This document shows, piece by piece, positions 60,908 through 64,000 of a stretch of DNA of 64,000 nt (its first letter is position 1; every line of letters begins with the position of its first letter). The DNA comes from Diogma glabrata (Eukaryota; Arthropoda; Insecta; Diptera; Cylindrotomidae): positions 96,281,745-96,345,744 of the forward strand of contig OY856188.1 in assembly GCA_963693315.1 (NCBI GenBank), written 5' to 3'. Below the pieces are notes generated by a model. The model worked only from the letters and a program-made list of their open reading frames with translations, had not been told where the DNA came from and did no database searches. The position numbers were made by a program, and so were the translations under genes.

Positions 60908-61262
60908 TTATATTTTTTGTTAAAGAATGGAGTAATGACTAAACAATAAATCCTTTCACTGACAAAATATGACGGCCAATATGTTATGATAGAATAGAGA
61001 AAATAAAAGTAAAAAGCAAATTTTTACAAAAATTTGCTGAAACAAAACAAAAATTTAGTTGCCAATAATCCAGCCGGTGGAATATTTCTTGATCCTGTGA
61101 CGCACTGTCCTTCTTAATGATTAAAGGCCACACATAGTTATATGAAGGCTCGTTTCTTCGAGTAAGCAATAACGTCTCATCATCAAGGATTATTTTACAG
61201 CTAATTTTGAGGGTGTTACCGTTGACTGAATAGGGGTAGACGGGTTGTCACATCCGTAGATC
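60908..61262 (+). repeat. Dispersed repeat family R, copy 3
   Basis: Collinear with 32060-32480, missing the CCGCCAGCACCCC part. It directly abuts the right arm of the foldback element at 60907. Confidence 0.65.
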
Positions 61263-61309
61263 AAAAATTTTACAAAACTATAAAAACTGATCCCTCCATG
61301 CGGACTGGA

Positions 61310-61500
61310 GGTAAAAGCTTCTGTTTTCTTTTATTTTAAAGTTAAAAAATGCCATATTTTAAAAAAATAAATTCTATAAAAATTATTAACAAATTCCTAT
61401 TGTTGTAAACAAATAAAATCTTAAAATCGATTTTTAGTCCTTGCCCCACCCACGTAGTGAGTTTTTAGCATAACCATTGTAACAATTATTTTTGCATAAC
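61310..61500 (+). repeat. Partial copy of the foldback family at 23735-24291
   Basis: TTTTATTTTAAAGTTAAAAA, AAAATTATTAACAAATTCCT and CACGTAGTGAGTTTTTAG match the arm and outer flank of the earlier element (23690-23790 and the inverse of 24190-24215). Confidence 0.55.
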
Positions 61501-61699
61501 TACATATTGCAATTTACCATTCCTGCAAGAGCTAGTTAAATTTGTTTTTAAAACAGCTTTTTTTAGTTAAGAATGGAAAAAAATAGACAAACAATTGTTT
61601 GATTGATAAAACAAGATAAGGGAGATGAAACGAATTATATAACGAATTTTAACTAGTTACCAATTTTTGGAAGAGTTGTAATTTTTTTGAAATGTTATA

Positions 61700-62217
61700 G
61701 TCCCTGGGGACCGGGTTTTATGTGATGATTACCACATATCTTATACTTCGTGAAGCGTCTGTCCTTGACGAGTCCGAAAACTTTTGTTTTGTTTGAAAAA
61801 TGTCGATTGCCTGGTGTCTTGTAATTTTTTTTTTTACTATGGGGGTTGGAAATTTGATTTTGAACACGAGGGTAACCTTGTCCGACTAAAAATCGTCTGC
61901 TATTGTCTAGTCTGACAATCCAAACATACCAAAATTTCAGTTGTCGGACTCGGAAATAGCGTACACATTTTGGTCAGACAAGCTTACCCTCGTGTTCTAA
62001 AACAAATTTCCGACCCCCACAGTTGAAAAAAAAAAAATTTGGTAACAAATTTATAAGATCGCTGGAAATCTACATTTTTCGGAGCTTTCCGAACGAAAAA
62101 ACGGCCGATTTGAGGAAAATCGCAGAACAAAAGTTTTCGGGCTCGTCTAGGACAGGCGCCTCACAAAGTATAAAATCTGTGGTAATCATCATATTAAATT
62201 GGCGTCAGCCTAGGGAC
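61700..62217. mobile_element. 518-bp MITE with long inverted repeats and TA duplication
   Basis: Ends GTCCCTGGGGACCGG and GCCTAGGGAC are flanked by TA (61698-61699, 62218-62219). The two halves are imperfect inverted copies of over 200 bp, sharing TGATGATTACCACA / TGTGGTAATCATCA, GAACACGAGGGTAACCTTGT / AAGCTTACCCTCGTGTTC and GACGAG / CTCGTC words. Non-coding. Tc1/mariner-type by duplication. A truncated relative is at 66-392. Confidence 0.85.
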
Positions 62218-62284
62218 TATTGAGGATATTCGTTTTAGTGTTTGAACGAATTAATTCTTTATATTAAAAATTATTAAATAAAAT

Positions 62285-62415
62285 ATGGAGGGGCTGAAAT
62301 CTCACAGCTCTGAGATATCAAGACTTCGGTCTGGGTTAAGGATTTTGATATAGTTTTCGGCAAAAAACTTTTACGAGGACATGGTTTTTAGTTTTGGGCA
62401 ACGATGTATATCAAA
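62285..62415. repeat. Segment S, inverted copy
   Basis: Reverse complement of 45436-45561, again on the side of a 141-bp satellite array (63035-63415), though here about 600 bp away with another tandem repeat between. Confidence 0.8.
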
Positions 62416-62512
62416 CATAACTCTTTGTAAAAGTACAAGTATTTTTTATATCTGTTTAAAAATTTATTACAAAACTAACAGGAAATATCAATACGTTGCC
62501 GGAAAATTATAA

Positions 62513-62985
62513 TCAAAATTCCAAAAATATTGTTAAATTAAATAAAATCAAACTTTTTCAAAATTCCAAAAATATTCCAAAAACTAGAATGAAATCAAAT
62601 ATTTAAACTTTTTCTAAATTCCGATAATATTCCAAAAATTCTTAAAAATTCAAACTTTTCCAAAGTTCTAAAAATATTGCAAAAATTATTACAAAACCAA
62701 AAATTGAAAATTTTTTCAAAATTCCAAAATTCCAAAAATTATAATAAAATCAAAAATTTAAAATTTTTCAAAATTCTAAAAATATTCCAAAAATTCTTAC
62801 AAAATCAAAAAATGAAACTTTTTTCAAAATTCTAAATATATATATATGTATATATATAAAATTAAAAAATTCTATTTTTTTCAAAATTCTAAAAATATTG
62901 CAAAAATTATAACAAAATCAAAAATTGAAACCATTTTCAAAATTCCAAAAATATTACAAAAACTATAACAAATTCAAAAATTTCC
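62513..62985. repeat. Tandem repeat, about 55-62 bp units
   Basis: About eight units of TTCAAAATTC(C/T)AAAAATAT, T(C/G)CAAAAATTnTnACAAAA and TCAAAAATTGAAACTTTTT. A short (TA)n lies at about 62837-62858. Confidence 0.8.
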
Positions 62986-63034
62986 ATGTTCAATTTCATT
63001 TTCAATTACATTTACGTCTAAAAACAGCTGCACT

Positions 63035-63415
63035 TTTTTTCCAAAAAATTGGCTAAAAAATAAATGAAATTATTTTTTGACACACTTGACATTATTTTTT
63101 TGACAAACTTATAATGCCATAATGCTCAATAATAATAATAAAATTTCATTTAAACAAACAATTTTATTTTTTCCAAAAAATTGGGTAAAAAAAAATAAAA
63201 ATCTCTCTTTTGACACACTTGACAACATATTTTTGACAAACTTATAATGCAATAATTCTGAATAATAATAATAAAATCTCATTTCAAACAAACAATTAAC
63301 TTTATTTTTTTTCCAAAAAATTAGGTAAAAAAATAAATAAAAATCTTTCTTTTGACACACTTGACAACATATTTTGACAAACTTATAATGCAAAAATCTA
63401 GATTTTGTTCTCACA
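63035..63415 (-). repeat. 141-bp satellite family, inverted, about three units
   Basis: CTTTTGACACACTTGACAAC, TTTTTGACAAACTTATAATG and ATTTCATTTnAAACAAACAA repeat with a period near 120-140 bp; these are the reverse complement of the 44455-45435 unit. Confidence 0.88.
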
Positions 63416-64000
63416 TACCAATACCGACCATCAAGATTTCTCCAAATTCAATGTTCCTACTCGTAATCACTTAAAATGAACGTTTTTTAAGCCAAAAATA
63501 TGAAAATTTGCTATTTTTGACACACATAATGATTTTTTTGACACACTTCCGGTACAGTTATCGAACACAGCGTCCTTTCGGACCTGTCCCTCCAGCCGTT
63601 TTCCCTGCAGCGTAGGTAATGACGGCGGCCGGCCGGCAGACAGACATACATTTTTTTTTTTTGCTTTTTTAGAATCAGGAGGTCCTAAAACGTCGAGAAA
63701 TGTCAAAAAAAGTGGGGGTAAGAATTTCACTTTGAGCTCATGAATGTAATACTTAGGTCTTTCAGACCCAAGTAAAACATAATTTGTTGGGTTTTGCTTG
63801 GAATTTAATATGGTAATTACATAAACGCCCAGCTATTTGGGATCTAACTTGGTTGTTGTTTTTTTATTTTCTTAACAAGTTAAGATCACCAACTTTATAT
63901 TGTATAGATGAGGAAGCTCCGCGATCGTTGTATCCTTTAGATATTTCCTTGTTAGCACTTAGGTTTTTATAAGCTATCAGCCATGCTGTTTTTAATTTAT
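63416..64000. other. Unassigned, with a GC-rich palindromic patch
   Basis: GACGGCGGCCGGCCGGCAGA at about 63617-63636 is strikingly GC-rich for this window and contains GCCGGCCGGC. TGTCA words (TTTTTGACACACATAATGAT) nearby resemble the satellite. No gene is supported. Confidence 0.4.

Overview
The window looks like repeat-rich intergenic or intronic DNA from an AT-rich insect genome, most likely a fly. The reasons are the overall AT content, LTR promoters with a TATA box plus a TCAGTT initiator, and the mix of element types: mdg1/412-like and tRNA-Leu-primed Ty3/gypsy elements, BEL/Pao, jockey-like LINEs, hAT, pogo and many foldback/MITE elements. I could not recognise any complete host gene. 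Nearly everything interpretable is a mobile element, a relic of one, or satellite-like tandem DNA. Species assignment is inference.

Region 1-20 kb is a stack of nested insertions. An old BEL/Pao relic (1560-2176 and 14873-16745) is split by an LTR retrotransposon (2177-14872) with 759-bp LTRs that differ at one base and ATAC target duplications. That element has lost gag, protease, RT, RNase H and the integrase core. It contains a complete hAT element (3635-5698, 8-bp duplication), a TA-flanked MITE (5899-6071) and a full-length tRNA-Leu-primed gypsy element (7614-14021, 677-bp LTRs, ATAT duplication). The gypsy gag starts with a SAP domain and ends in a GGGAAAC slippery site next to its stop, leading into pol. 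This copy is broken by an in-frame TAG in gag and a frameshift in RT. Downstream, 16.8-19.5 kb is a cluster of foldback elements with a pogo-like transposon inside.

Region 20-34 kb holds a gypsy pol scrap, a tRNA-Lys-like sequence, a decayed minus-strand LINE (20.9-23.45 kb), foldback elements, LINE 3' ends with poly(A), and a higher-order tandem repeat carrying CCGGAAGT motifs (30.44-31.72 kb). Region 34-44 kb is AT-rich and mostly featureless, with tandem repeats at 40.4, 41.4 and 42.5-43.3 kb and one exon-like open segment (43930-44100, minus).

Region 44-49 kb has a seven-unit 141-bp satellite followed by the most interesting object: a 3.5-kb relative of the gypsy element (45566-49042, minus). 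It has intact LTRs, PBS, polypurine tract and ATAT duplication. A 2.9-kb internal deletion at a GGTAAC microhomology fuses the SAP/coiled-coil N-terminus of Gag in frame to the spacer, integrase and GPY/F end of Pol, leaving one uninterrupted 694-codon frame. This could be a non-autonomous derivative that makes its own SAP-integrase protein.

Region 49-64 kb contains AT-rich DNA, a (TA)98 microsatellite, a large inverted repeat with tRNA-like promoter boxes (54.0-55.0 kb), a plus-strand LINE relic (55.0-57.2 kb), a 253-bp-armed palindrome (60.3-60.9 kb), a long-TIR MITE (61.70-62.22 kb, related to one at the start of the window) and inverted copies of the 141-bp satellite. The elements do not form a pathway; they interact only by nesting and possibly by trans-mobilisation.
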